This document shows positions 27,161-36,111 of a stretch of 64,000 bases of DNA, in pieces. The stretch covers positions 4,337,850 through 4,401,849 of the forward strand of contig CP050848.1 of the NCBI GenBank assembly GCA_014873095.1. Direction: 5' to 3'. A model generated the notes under the pieces. The model saw nothing but the letters and a program-made list of their open reading frames with translations, searched no databases and had not been told where the DNA came from. This stretch comes from Planctomycetales bacterium ZRK34. Lineage in GTDB: Bacteria; Planctomycetota; Phycisphaerae; Phycisphaerales; Zrk34. The translations under genes and the position numbers were made by a program. The stretch's first letter is position 1. Each line of letters opens with the position of its first letter.

Positions 27161-29188
27161 TCAACGGCCAAGGCTTGATGCGGCGGCGATGCCGGATCGC
27201 TGCTTGTCCTGCAACTCGCGTCGCATCGGGTCGTCCTTGTCGACATCGACGCGGCGGTGTTTGAGCTGTCCGTCCTGAATGAACATCAGCATCTGCGTCT
27301 TGTGAGGCAGATTGCCGAGTCGGGCCTGGACGATGTAGTTGAAGTCGATGTCGACGAGGTAGGTGCCGGTGGCGAAATCGACTTCGATCTTCTGGCCGGT
27401 AGTGGCGTCGGTGACCATGGTTTTACCGCCGATGGGATCACCAGGGTGGACGCTGAACTCGGCACGAAACCACTGGCCGTTGAAGAATTTCCAGATTTCG
27501 AAAGTCGCCTGCCCGGGCTCGGGCTGCGGCGAGGCGCTCATCACAAAGAAGTGCTGCACCTTCTCGATGGACACCGGCTTGCTCCAGTCGCTCCAGTCGC
27601 TGTCGACCAGGAACTTGTCATCGTTGAACTTCTGCTGGGCTTCGGGCAGGCCCGGCTTGCGGAACAGCACGTTGACGACGGTCACGCGCATCTTGTAGCG
27701 GTAGGTCTTGCCGGGCTCGACACCGAGGTCGGTCGCCCACAGGTCGACGGTTTCAGTGCCGAGGATGTTCACCGCGGCATCGCTGGTGCGGCGAGGCGCC
27801 GCAGCGCCGCCGGGGCCGAACTCACCGAATTCACCCATGAACTCGGCGCCGAACTCGCCGAATTCCCCAAACTCACCGCCGTACGGCGTGGCGCCGCGAC
27901 GAGTCGCAGTCGTGCGACGGCCGGCGGGTGTCGCCTTGGTGGGGTCTTCGCCGGTCATCAGCGCCTTGTGCTGGGCCTGCAGTTCATTGAGCTCGAGTTT
28001 GATCTTGTCAGCCTGCTCGTTCAGGCGCTGAACGCGGCGTTCGAGAATGCTGTTGGCGCCGGAGCTGCGGGTCGTGGGGCGACTGGGCGTCGTGGGGCCG
28101 AACTCGCCGAACTCACCGCTGACGCCTTCGAGACCTTCGAGTCCTCCGCCGCCGCCGGGACGGGCGCCGCCGGTGGTGCGATTGCCGCCGCGCGGGGCTT
28201 TGAGGCGGGTGATCTGCTGCTCGATGATCTTGACGCGCGCCATCTTCAGCCGCATCTGGCGTTCGAGTTCTTTGATCTGCTCCTGAGTATCGCCGCTGGC
28301 GACCGTGGCAGTTTCATCGACCGGCTCGGGGGCGACCCACACGCGGTCATTAGCCAGTTCGTAAAACGGCTGTTGGATCACGACGCCGCGGTACTGATTG
28401 ATGAGCTTGAGGTATTCGCTGGCCTGCTGCGGGGTCGGGTCACGCGGCACGCCACGGAAGCTGAGCTTGCCCGGCAGAGAAGCCACGACCTCGAACTTGT
28501 CATCGGCCGGCCAGGTGCCGTCGGCGTTCTGCTGCTGACGGGCCATCTGCACATCCACGATCGCGAACGTCGTCTTCCACCACTCCGGCGGAATCATCCG
28601 ATGCGTGTCGTCCTCTTCCTGGGTCAACTGCTTGAGCATGTCCTGCATCGAGAACTGCCCCACGACGGAGACCCACGCGGTGTCGTACGGCGGCTGATCG
28701 CCGACGATCGTCTTGAGTTCGGGAATCGACTCGACCTCGGCGTCGTTGATCGCGCCCATGTCGGCGGCCTGCGCGATGATCGTGGGCGTGGGAATATCCG
28801 GCTGGAAGAAAGGCTTGGTTTCCGACAGAACCTTGTCTTCAATGCCGGCGGGGTTCATCGGCGTATTGCCCAGGGCGATGGGAAACTCGGTGACCGGCGT
28901 GGCGGGCTGGCCGAGTTTGCCGACGAAGTTGGCGGTGTAGTCGGGAACTTTCAGGCTTTTCAGCGGATCGGCGACGTGATCGCTGGACAGCTGCGCCTGC
29001 AGACGCTGGGCCTCGTTGTAGACGACGCTGTCCACTTCGGAGGGCCCGACGGGCTGGCTGTTGAGCTCGATCTGGTTGGGATTCGAGAACGTGAAGTAGT
29101 AGATCGACACGGCGATGACCAGCAGCGCGGCGCCGACCAGGAACTTCTCGAAGTGCGCCTCGAAGAACCCGATGTTTTTCATTTTCAT
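27161..29188 (-). CDS. large periplasmic protein of the type IV pilus-like operon
   Basis: 675 residues. One N-terminal membrane helix (FLVGAALLVIAVSIYYFTFS, about 14-33) anchors a large extracytoplasmic part. Residues about 300-330 form a coiled coil (TQEQIKELERQMRLKMARVK), and a second lies at about 385-415. Between and after these are Gly-rich runs built of repeated Glu-Phe-Gly units (around 356-365 and 435-458). The C-terminal half is beta-rich (YRYKMRVTVVNVLFRKPGLP). No clear family. It is the last gene of the operon with the PilO-like and PilM/N genes, so it probably fills the PilP-like or secretin-linking position. Confidence 0.7.
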   Translation of the reverse strand: MKMKNIGFFEAHFEKFLVGAALLVIAVSIYYFTFSNPNQIELNSQPVGPSEVDSVVYNEAQRLQAQLSSDHVADPLKSLKVPDYTANFVGKLGQPATPVTEFPIALGNTPMNPAGIEDKVLSETKPFFQPDIPTPTIIAQAADMGAINDAEVESIPELKTIVGDQPPYDTAWVSVVGQFSMQDMLKQLTQEEDDTHRMIPPEWWKTTFAIVDVQMARQQQNADGTWPADDKFEVVASLPGKLSFRGVPRDPTPQQASEYLKLINQYRGVVIQQPFYELANDRVWVAPEPVDETATVASGDTQEQIKELERQMRLKMARVKIIEQQITRLKAPRGGNRTTGGARPGGGGGLEGLEGVSGEFGEFGPTTPSRPTTRSSGANSILERRVQRLNEQADKIKLELNELQAQHKALMTGEDPTKATPAGRRTTATRRGATPYGGEFGEFGEFGAEFMGEFGEFGPGGAAAPRRTSDAAVNILGTETVDLWATDLGVEPGKTYRYKMRVTVVNVLFRKPGLPEAQQKFNDDKFLVDSDWSDWSKPVSIEKVQHFFVMSASPQPEPGQATFEIWKFFNGQWFRAEFSVHPGDPIGGKTMVTDATTGQKIEVDFATGTYLVDIDFNYIVQARLGNLPHKTQMLMFIQDGQLKHRRVDVDKDDPMRRELQDKQRSGIAAASSLGR

Positions 29189-29272
29189 GGCGAATACCTC
29201 TCATGCTTCGGCCGGCTTGTGCCGGGGGTCGGATGCGGCCGTGGTGTCCGGTCGTTTAATCCGGGCGATCGA

Positions 29273-30697
29273 TCAGGGCTGGAGAAACTCGCCGGACTCC
29301 GGCGGGGCGCCTTCGAACATGGCCGGATCGCGCGTCAGGCCGGAGCTGCTGGAGCGCTGGGCCGGCGGCACGTAGTTTTCCATGCCGACGCGCGGCACCA
29401 TGCCCAGGTAGTAACGCACGTCGTCAGGCATCAGGCCGGGGTTGAACGGCTCGTTACGCGCCGCAGCCTGCTCTTCATCGAGATGGCCGGCGGTCCAGTC
29501 ACGCAGCCAGATCGTTTCGATCGTCAGGTCCAGTTGCACCGCGTCGCAGGCGCCGTAGATGTAGCCTTCACGCAGCGCGGCGTACTCGTCGACATCGGTA
29601 TAGCTCATGCCGATGACCGACATGAAGTTCACCGTCGAGATGGAGTTGAGCACCTTCGGAATCTGCTTGGAGTCGACGATCAGCGTCAACACGGCGTGGC
29701 GCACATCGTAAATCGGATTCGACTGGCGGCCGCTGATCGAGGCGGCGAAGTCGTCGGGCAGTCGGCGGGAGGTGTCCTGCGACTGTTGGCCTTTGTAGCC
29801 GCCGGACGGCACGCCCACGTAGCCGGGTTTCACGAACATCTTCATGATCCGCTTGATCGGGACGTTGACGATCGAGCGGGACGGATCGTCCATCGTGTTG
29901 GCCGTGCGGATGGCGTTGACCAGATCCTGCTGAATCCACAACTGCATCTGGCCTTCCCAGATGTCGGCCATCTGCGGGCGGCGGCCGGGCTTGGCCCAAT
30001 CGCCGATCTGGAAGATGCCCGGCTCCCACAGACCCTGCTGCACATTGATCTGAACCGGCGGGGCGTACACGTGATGCGTTGTCGCTGTTCTCTGATACAT
30101 CGTCATCAGCTTCTCGGCCTGACGCTTCTGCACGATGTTCATTTGATCTTCACTCAGCTGATTCGGCACCGGAAACAGCGTCGCCTTGAATGCCTCAACC
30201 TCCGATTCAAGCATCACGTCGATGTCTTCCTTGGAAGGCGGCGTCGTCGCGTGCAGCAGGTCATACAGCGTCTTGAACGATTCGATGTATTCCTTGCGGG
30301 CGTTGAACGGCTTGGATTCATCCAGCGGCTTGGGGAACAATCCCGCGAGCATCACATCGTGGCCGCGCTGGTTGCGACCCGAGGCAAAGCGGTAGATGTT
30401 CACATACTCGGATTCCATGTCTTTGTAGACGGTGCCGAGTCGGTCGATCGCCTCGTCGTTGATCACGCCGTTGATGGTCATCGGCGGATCGTCCGGCCGC
30501 GCCGGGGGAATCGTCATCGAAGAACGCTTGAAGCGGTTGATCTCGTCGATCTGCTTCTGCCGGGTCTTCATTTCCTCGCGGAAGGCCACACCCTGTACGT
30601 GCGTCGGGTAGTAGAACGAAATCACAGCCACCGCGATGATCACAAAGCAGATCACCGCCAGCGGATTGGCCTTGGCCCACAGTAGTGCGTTACGCAT
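29273..30697 (-). CDS. PilO-like inner-membrane protein of the type IV pilus-like operon
   Basis: 474 residues with one N-terminal membrane helix (PLAVICFVIIAVAVISFYYP, 12-31), then a coiled region (FREEMKTRQKQIDEINRFKR) and a periplasmic domain. The segment at about 330-385 (HAVLTLIVDSKQIPKVLNSI, then NFMSVIGMSYTDVD) has the ferredoxin-like beta-alpha-beta pattern seen in PilO/GspM proteins. The start overlaps the PilM/N stop by one base (TAATG at 30699-30695), giving tight coupling. The C-terminal tail is Ser/Pro-rich. Position and topology support PilO; sequence similarity alone is weak. Confidence 0.65.
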   Translation of the reverse strand: MRNALLWAKANPLAVICFVIIAVAVISFYYPTHVQGVAFREEMKTRQKQIDEINRFKRSSMTIPPARPDDPPMTINGVINDEAIDRLGTVYKDMESEYVNIYRFASGRNQRGHDVMLAGLFPKPLDESKPFNARKEYIESFKTLYDLLHATTPPSKEDIDVMLESEVEAFKATLFPVPNQLSEDQMNIVQKRQAEKLMTMYQRTATTHHVYAPPVQINVQQGLWEPGIFQIGDWAKPGRRPQMADIWEGQMQLWIQQDLVNAIRTANTMDDPSRSIVNVPIKRIMKMFVKPGYVGVPSGGYKGQQSQDTSRRLPDDFAASISGRQSNPIYDVRHAVLTLIVDSKQIPKVLNSISTVNFMSVIGMSYTDVDEYAALREGYIYGACDAVQLDLTIETIWLRDWTAGHLDEEQAAARNEPFNPGLMPDDVRYYLGMVPRVGMENYVPPAQRSSSSGLTRDPAMFEGAPPESGEFLQP

Positions 30698-32982
30698 TAT
30701 TGACCCTCCTCGGCCGAGGCGACCGGGCCGGTTTGCTCAGCTTCCTGATCGACCTGGCGAGCTTCTTCGGGACGAATCAGTTCGACGCGCCACTCCAGCA
30801 CGAATCGCCAGTCGGTATTGCGTTGTTCGTCGGCCAGCGGATCGCCCGGCAACAGGCTCACCAGGGCCGGCGTGGCGCCACGCGCTCCGCGACCGCCACC
30901 GAATTCACCGCCGAATTCACCGGGGAAACTTTGACCGAATTCGCCGAACTCACCACCCACGCCTGGCGTGGCGCGTCGGCTCGGCACGCTGTTGGTGCGT
31001 GATCGACCACCGGGAGTCGCTCCCGGCAGACCCTTGACGCCCGGCAGGCCTTTGACGCCCGGCAGGGGGGCAGCGCCCGGCAGGCCCGGGGCGGCAGGTC
31101 GTGTCGTATCCCGGCCGGGTGCGGCGCCGGCGGCTCCGCGCTGATTGGCGTCGATCAACGGCACCAGATCCTTGAGTTCGACCTGTGCGATGCGGTAGGG
31201 ACGATCGCGACCGTCGGGATGTTCACCCGGCTTTTCCTTGTGCAGCCGGTCGGCCTCGCGCATCTGCGCTTCTTTGTCGTTGAGGTATTTGATGATCGTC
31301 TGGTTCAGGAACCGCGGCGCGTCTTCACGCGTGGTTGTCCCGACGAGGCGGACGATCAATGTCGGCGGGTCCTTGGGTTCGGCGTCCTCTTCGGTGGGTT
31401 GGGCCGCTTCGCGAGGACGTTGAAACTCCGACATGTCCGTGGACCAGTCGTCGATGGTCTGGTTCTGACGCTGGCCCCAGATGTCGTTGGTGTCGTTTTT
31501 CTTGGATTCGTATTCGTAGTTGATCGATTCAACCCGAACCAGGCGGCGGGTCGGACGCGGGATCGACTTGATCGCATCCACTTCGCCGCTGAGCAGTTCC
31601 TTTTGCGGATCGGTCGCCACGATCGCCTGCTCGACATCCGTCAGCACGCTCGGCCAGACATTGCGGTAGTCGAGAATGCGGCGGAGGTTTTCGATCTTCG
31701 AACGCGGATCGGACCCGCCTTCGATCTCCTGCCATTCGGATTGCTTCTGCTTGGCTGTATTCAGAATCGCCTCGGCCCGGCCCTTGATGTCGGCATTGGC
31801 GTAGTAGGCTTGTCGGTCGGACCAGAGGTTCGAGTAGCCGATCACGGCCGCGGCGCTGAACAGCACGGCGGCGGCGATGTTCAACGGCGCCTTGGTGCGC
31901 CAGACCTGCTGACGGATCAACACGGTCGGCAGCACGTTGCAGTTGACCGCTTCGTGCTCGATGCCCTGCAGCGCCAGCCCGTAGGCCGGGGCCATCTCCA
32001 GGGCGTGCTCGGCAAACTGGGCCTGGTCGCGGCCCTCGACATCCGCCTGCTGGAACTGATCATGGCGGGAAACGTCAAGCTGAAGCTGCTGCTTGAGGAA
32101 CTTCTGAAGCCCCGGCAGGCGGAAGGTCGACCCCATGCCCAGGAGCTTCTGAAGATCGGCGTCGCGGTTCAGCGACTGGTAATACCCGATCGACTTCTGC
32201 ACTTCGTTGACCATGTCCACGAACACCGGCCGCATCGCCTGGAAAATCTGGCGGGCGTATTTGCTGGTGGCCGCTTCCTTCTTGATCTTTTCAGCCTTGG
32301 AGTAGCTGAGCTTGAAGCTGCGAACCAGCGCCTCGGTGAAGTGGTGACCGCCCAGCGGAATCGTGCGGAGCCACAGGCGGCCGGACTCGACGATGATCAG
32401 GTCCGTGGCGCTGGTGCCGATGTCCATCACGATCGTGCCCGGCGTGTCTTCGTTCCATTGTTCGTCGAAGTTCAGCGCGTTGTAGGCTGCGACCGGCGAC
32501 AGCGTCATCGCGTGTACCGGCATGCCCACCGCGTGGAAGTTGTTCAGCCACGAGGCGACGCGCTCTTTGGTGATCGCGAAGATGCCGACCTCGACGTCCG
32601 GCGAATCGGCGTGTTGGAAAATCTGGTAGTCCCACTCGACCTGTTCGATCGGGAAGGGAATCTGCTGCACCGCTTCAAACTTCACGATGTCCGGAACCTT
32701 CTTCGGCTCCACCGGCGGCAGTTTGGCGAAACGGGCAAACGCCATGTGCCCCGGCACCGACGCCACCACCGCCGCACTGCCGATCTGGTGACGCGAGAGA
32801 AACTGATCCAGCCCGAGGCGGATCGCTTCATCGACATCCAGGTCCGGCGTCGTGAGCACCTTCTTGAACGGAATCGTGTCAAACTCCGCGATCGAGATGC
32901 GCCCGCCGGTCTTCTGCAGACGGATCGCTTTGATCGCATGGGAGCCGACTTCGATTCCCCAACTGTCGGTCGAACTGGGCAT
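30697..32982 (-). CDS. pilM: PilM-PilN fusion protein, type IV pilus-like assembly
   Basis: 761 residues from MPSSTDSWGIEVGSHAIKAI; 15 further codons upstream are unlikely coding. Residues 1-360 form an actin-like PilM ATPase: GIEVGSHAIKAIRL, VPGHMAFARFAKLPP, IVMDIGTSATDLIIVESGRL, and LRTIPLGGHHFTEAL. A membrane helix (APLNIAAAVLFSAAAVIGYS, near 380) starts a PilN-like part with a periplasmic domain. A collagen-like stretch of repeated LPGVKG (about 632-654) and an Glu-Phe-Gly-rich run (about 674-695) follow. PilM and PilN are normally separate proteins, so the fusion is unusual. First gene of the pilM/N-pilO-27161 operon. Confidence 0.82.
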   Translation of the reverse strand: MPSSTDSWGIEVGSHAIKAIRLQKTGGRISIAEFDTIPFKKVLTTPDLDVDEAIRLGLDQFLSRHQIGSAAVVASVPGHMAFARFAKLPPVEPKKVPDIVKFEAVQQIPFPIEQVEWDYQIFQHADSPDVEVGIFAITKERVASWLNNFHAVGMPVHAMTLSPVAAYNALNFDEQWNEDTPGTIVMDIGTSATDLIIVESGRLWLRTIPLGGHHFTEALVRSFKLSYSKAEKIKKEAATSKYARQIFQAMRPVFVDMVNEVQKSIGYYQSLNRDADLQKLLGMGSTFRLPGLQKFLKQQLQLDVSRHDQFQQADVEGRDQAQFAEHALEMAPAYGLALQGIEHEAVNCNVLPTVLIRQQVWRTKAPLNIAAAVLFSAAAVIGYSNLWSDRQAYYANADIKGRAEAILNTAKQKQSEWQEIEGGSDPRSKIENLRRILDYRNVWPSVLTDVEQAIVATDPQKELLSGEVDAIKSIPRPTRRLVRVESINYEYESKKNDTNDIWGQRQNQTIDDWSTDMSEFQRPREAAQPTEEDAEPKDPPTLIVRLVGTTTREDAPRFLNQTIIKYLNDKEAQMREADRLHKEKPGEHPDGRDRPYRIAQVELKDLVPLIDANQRGAAGAAPGRDTTRPAAPGLPGAAPLPGVKGLPGVKGLPGATPGGRSRTNSVPSRRATPGVGGEFGEFGQSFPGEFGGEFGGGRGARGATPALVSLLPGDPLADEQRNTDWRFVLEWRVELIRPEEARQVDQEAEQTGPVASAEEGQ

Positions 32983-33027
32983 GGGTGCGTCTCCTGTCGC
33001 AGCGCCGGCGCGATAAGCGACCGCCAC

Positions 33028-33411
33028 GTATAGCGGTCTTCTCGTCTGACTTACAGTCGCGTCATGCTCTGGCCCTGGGTGTCAACGGGTCGCCTCGAGG
33101 GTCACGCCCGTTGTCGTTCGGCGTGCGGATACCGTATTAAATCGAGTTCAGTCGCTCTGGTCAAGCGCAACCGCCCCGTAATGCAATTAGTTACGTATTT
33201 CACAAGCAAGCGGTTCGTTCAGGACATGCCGCAAGGGCGAATGATCAATGACCAAATCCCAATGTCCAAGGTAATTCCCAATGCTCAAATGACCAGACAT
33301 CGCTTGCATTGAGCATTCTGCATTCGACATTTCCTTGGTCATTGGGATTTGGGCATTGGTCATTCCCTCGGGCTTGACGCCCGAGGCGTCTGCGCCGACG
33401 ATACCCGCTCC
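33028..33411. other. intergenic region between pilM/N operon and argS
   Basis: Divergent promoters for the pilus-like operon and argS must lie here. The right half is occupied by a snap-back repeat (33241-33366), and the left half shows no gene. A short CTCGGGCTTGACGCCCGAGG hairpin (33367-33387) follows the repeat just before argS. Confidence 0.5.
33241..33366. repeat. snap-back repeat, family F (MITE-like)
   Basis: The left arm (AATGACCAAATCCCAATG, from 33247) and the right arm (CATTGGGATTTGGGCATT, to 33364) are near-perfect inverses. A second inverted pair lies inside: AATGCTCAA (33280-33288) and TTGAGCATT (33309-33317). One arm recurs before panC (4011-4047). No coding capacity. Confidence 0.75.
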
Positions 33412-35157
33412 ATGAAAACGCCCCACGACAGCCTGTCTGAACGCTTCGCCGCCGCGTTGACCCAAGCCTTCGGCGAGGATTACGCCGAGGTCGATCCCCT
33501 CATCGCCCCGGCGCAAAACCCGAAGTTCGGCGACTACCAGGCCAATGTCGCCATGAGTCTGGCCAAGCGGCTCGGGCAAAAGCCCCGCGACATCGCCCAG
33601 CAGATCGTCGACGCCCTCGAGGTCAGCGATCTCTGCGACCAGCCGCCCGCCATCGCCGGCCCGGGGTTCATCAACCTCACCTGCTCAGCCGACTACCTCG
33701 CCCGACTCGCTTCAGACGCTGTCGATGATCAACGACTCGGCATTGCGCCCGTCGATGATCCGATGAAAATCGTCGTCGACTACTCCGGCCCAAACGTCGC
33801 CAAGGAGATGCACGTCGGCCACCTTCGCTCGACGGTCATCGGCGATGCGATCGCCCGCACCCTCGACTTCCTCGGTCATGACGTCGTCCGCCAGAACCAC
33901 CTCGGCGACTGGGGCACACAGTTCGGCATGCTCATCGAATACCTTGTCGAGCAGGGGGCTGAACAACTCGACACGCTGAACATCCCCGACCTCAACCGCA
34001 TGTACCAACAGGCCAAGCAGCGTTTCGACGCCGATGCGGACTTCGCCGATCGCGCTCGCCAGCGCGTCGTGTTGTTGCAGGGCGGTGATCAGCACACGCT
34101 GCATGTGTGGCAACTGCTTGTCGCTGAATCGAAAAAGCATTTCAACGCGGTGTACGGTCGACTCAACGTCACGCTGGCTGACAACGACATCCGCCCGGAA
34201 AGTTCATACAACGATGCACTGCCGGGCGTCATCGAAGCGCTGGAAGCCGCGGGGATGACGAGCCTCAGCGACGGCGCGGTGTGCGTATTCATGGATCAGT
34301 TCAAAGGCAGTGATGATGAACCGCTGCCGATGATCATCCGCAAGTCGGACGGCGGGTATCTGTATGCGACGACGGACCTCGCCGCTTTGCGCTACCGCAT
34401 CGGTGAACTCGGGGCCCGGCGCATCATCTATGTCACCGACGCGCGGCAGAAACAACACTTCGCGATGGTGTTCGCGGCCGTGAAGCAGGCTGGCTGGGCC
34501 GGTGATGATGTTTCGCTGGAACACGTGCCGTTCGGGACGATTCTGGGGCCGGACAACAAGCCGTTCAAAACGCGCAGCGGCGATACGGTGAAGCTGGTCG
34601 ATCTGCTCGACGAGGCGGAGCAGCGGGCCGCGGCGATCGTCGCCGAGAAAAACCCCGATTTGTCGGAGAGCGACCGCACGCAGGTGGCGCGCGTTGTCGG
34701 CATCGGGGCGGTCAAATATGCGGATCTTTCAGGCGATCGCGTGAAGGATTACGTGTTTGCATGGGACCGCATGCTGGCCATGGACGGCAATACCGCGCCG
34801 TACCTTCAGTACGCTTATGCCCGCATTCAGTCGATTTTCAGGAAGGCGGAGATCGACGCGGCAACACTTCCGGGGGCTGTGCAGGTGGAGCATGAAGCCG
34901 AGCGGGCGCTGGTGCACAAGCTGGTGCAACTGGGGCCGGTCGTGGCGTCGGTGGCCCAGACGCTGGAGCCGCACCGGTTGTGCACGTATCTGTACGAACT
35001 GGCCGCGGTCTTTTCGAGTTTTTACGAGAAGTGCCCCGTGCTGCGGGCGGACAACGATGAGCAAAAGCAGAGCCGCCTGGTGCTGTGCAAACTGACGGCG
35101 AACACGCTCAAGCAAGGCCTCGACCTGCTGGGCATCGACGTGCTGGAGCGGATGTGA
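33412..35157 (+). CDS. argS: arginine-tRNA ligase
   Basis: Class I aminoacyl-tRNA synthetase charging tRNA(Arg). 581 residues from MKTPHDSLSERFAAAL, typical length. The N-terminal Add1 domain includes NPKFGDYQANVAM. The catalytic core has VVDYSGPNVAKEMHVGHLRS (HIGH motif) and QNHLGDWGTQFGMLIEYL. PFKTRSGDTVKLVDLLDEA replaces the KMSKS loop, as in other ArgS. The DALR domain ends VLERM. The ATG at 33412 is chosen because the 21 upstream codons come from repeat-associated DNA. A perfect 22-bp inverted repeat follows the stop. Confidence 0.97.
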   Translation: MKTPHDSLSERFAAALTQAFGEDYAEVDPLIAPAQNPKFGDYQANVAMSLAKRLGQKPRDIAQQIVDALEVSDLCDQPPAIAGPGFINLTCSADYLARLASDAVDDQRLGIAPVDDPMKIVVDYSGPNVAKEMHVGHLRSTVIGDAIARTLDFLGHDVVRQNHLGDWGTQFGMLIEYLVEQGAEQLDTLNIPDLNRMYQQAKQRFDADADFADRARQRVVLLQGGDQHTLHVWQLLVAESKKHFNAVYGRLNVTLADNDIRPESSYNDALPGVIEALEAAGMTSLSDGAVCVFMDQFKGSDDEPLPMIIRKSDGGYLYATTDLAALRYRIGELGARRIIYVTDARQKQHFAMVFAAVKQAGWAGDDVSLEHVPFGTILGPDNKPFKTRSGDTVKLVDLLDEAEQRAAAIVAEKNPDLSESDRTQVARVVGIGAVKYADLSGDRVKDYVFAWDRMLAMDGNTAPYLQYAYARIQSIFRKAEIDAATLPGAVQVEHEAERALVHKLVQLGPVVASVAQTLEPHRLCTYLYELAAVFSSFYEKCPVLRADNDEQKQSRLVLCKLTANTLKQGLDLLGIDVLERM

Positions 35158-35167
35158 GTTACCCCAA

Positions 35168-35241
35168 TAGCCGGGCCGCTACGCGGCCCTGGTTTCATAC
35201 TTGTAAAAACAGACGACCGGGGCCGCGTAGCGGCCCGGCTA
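35168..35241. repeat. paired palindromic repeat, family A-like
   Basis: TAGCCGGGCCGCTACGCGGC-CC (35168-35189) is the exact reverse complement of 35220-35241. Each half is itself palindromic, and the TAGCC/GGCTA ends match family A. It lies between the convergent argS and STAS genes, 10 bases from the argS stop. Confidence 0.85.
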
Positions 35242-35265
35242 TCGAATCATGTTGTGTGTGAGGTT

Positions 35266-35607
35266 TTATTCCGCGGCGAGCGCGTCGTCGGCGGTGGGGT
35301 ACATCGGGAACAACTCGGCGAGGCGGGTCTTTCGGAAAATCTCGGCGATGCGGTCTGATGCGCCGGCGAGATGGATCTTCGAGCCGTGCTGGGTGAGGTT
35401 GTGGCGAAACTCGATCAGGGCGCCGAGGCCCAGCGAGTTGATGAACACCAGCTTGGCGAGGTCGAGCACGACGTGAGCGGGCTGACGCTCGACGACCGGG
35501 GCGAAGGCCTTGCGGAGGGTGTCGGTCTGCAGGATGGAAATATCACCGGAAAGTTCCACGACGACGCGCTGTTGTCGGTCTTCGATATTGACGTGGAACT
35601 GATTCAT
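35266..35607 (-). CDS. STAS-domain anti-sigma factor antagonist (RsbV/SpoIIAA-like)
   Basis: 113 residues, a single STAS domain: VVVELSGDISILQTDTLRKA, HVVLDLAKLVFINSLGLGAL, and LAGASDRIAEIFRKTRLAEL. The serine in FINSLGLG is at the usual phosphorylation position. It is the third of three adjacent partner-switching genes (STAS, kinase, STAS), with 34 bases to the kinase gene. In such systems the dephosphorylated STAS protein binds the anti-sigma kinase and frees its target. No sigma factor gene or PP2C phosphatase is adjacent, so the output is unknown. Confidence 0.87.
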   Translation of the reverse strand: MNQFHVNIEDRQQRVVVELSGDISILQTDTLRKAFAPVVERQPAHVVLDLAKLVFINSLGLGALIEFRHNLTQHGSKIHLAGASDRIAEIFRKTRLAELFPMYPTADDALAAE

Positions 35608-35641
35608 CGTGAGCAGTGGGGGGCAGGGGGAGACGCGCCGG

Positions 35642-36073
35642 TCAGGCGCCGTTGTCGGAGACGGTTCGGTGGCGAACCATGGTGACGGAATTGCCCTTGG
35701 GGCTGTAGGAGATGTGATTCATGTAGGTGTTCATGAGCATCACGCCGCGGCCGAAGGGCTTTTCGAGATTTTCATCAAGGGTGGGGTCCGGGACGCACGC
35801 CGGGTCAAAACCACCGCCCTGATCGCTGACGGTGATGGAGAATTCCTTGGCGTCGACCTTGAACTCGACAATGACTTGTTTTTGGGGGTCGGACTGGTTG
35901 CCGTGCTTGATGGCGTTGGCCAGGGCCTCTTCGAGAGCGAGTTTGATCGCAAACTGATCGTGCCCGTTGTAGTCATGCTCCTGCGCGGCGGCGATGATCG
36001 CCTCCTCCACGCGGCTGACTTCTTCGAGCCGGCTCTCTAAAACGAGTTTTCGTGCGATCGGTGCCCGTGCCAC
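35642..36073 (-). CDS. anti-sigma regulatory factor, HATPase (RsbW/SpoIIAB-like serine kinase)
   Basis: 143-residue GHKL ATPase: KLALEEALANAIKHGNQSDP (N-box) near residue 44, ITVSDQGGGFDPACVPDP (G1 box), and EKPFGRGVMLMNTYMNHISY (G2 box). It is expected to phosphorylate the serine of a STAS partner and to hold a sigma factor or other target. It lies between two STAS genes, both plausible substrates, all on one strand. The set sits between the secretin gene and the pilus-like operon, which makes secretion or surface functions candidate outputs. Confidence 0.9.
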   Translation of the reverse strand: MARAPIARKLVLESRLEEVSRVEEAIIAAAQEHDYNGHDQFAIKLALEEALANAIKHGNQSDPQKQVIVEFKVDAKEFSITVSDQGGGFDPACVPDPTLDENLEKPFGRGVMLMNTYMNHISYSPKGNSVTMVRHRTVSDNGA

Positions 36074-36111
36074 GAACGATCCTCTTTAGCCCACCGGAAC
36101 CATCCACCTGC

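Noticed and set aside
27257..30685. A 1142-codon open frame on the plus strand
   Set aside because: It runs antisense across the three pilus-operon genes. High GC leaves the complementary frame free of stops; composition is Val/Leu/Arg/Gly-skewed with no domain.
31219..33033. Long plus-strand open frame opposite pilM/N
   Set aside because: Antisense shadow of a gene with clear PilM motifs; no ribosome binding site or recognisable protein.
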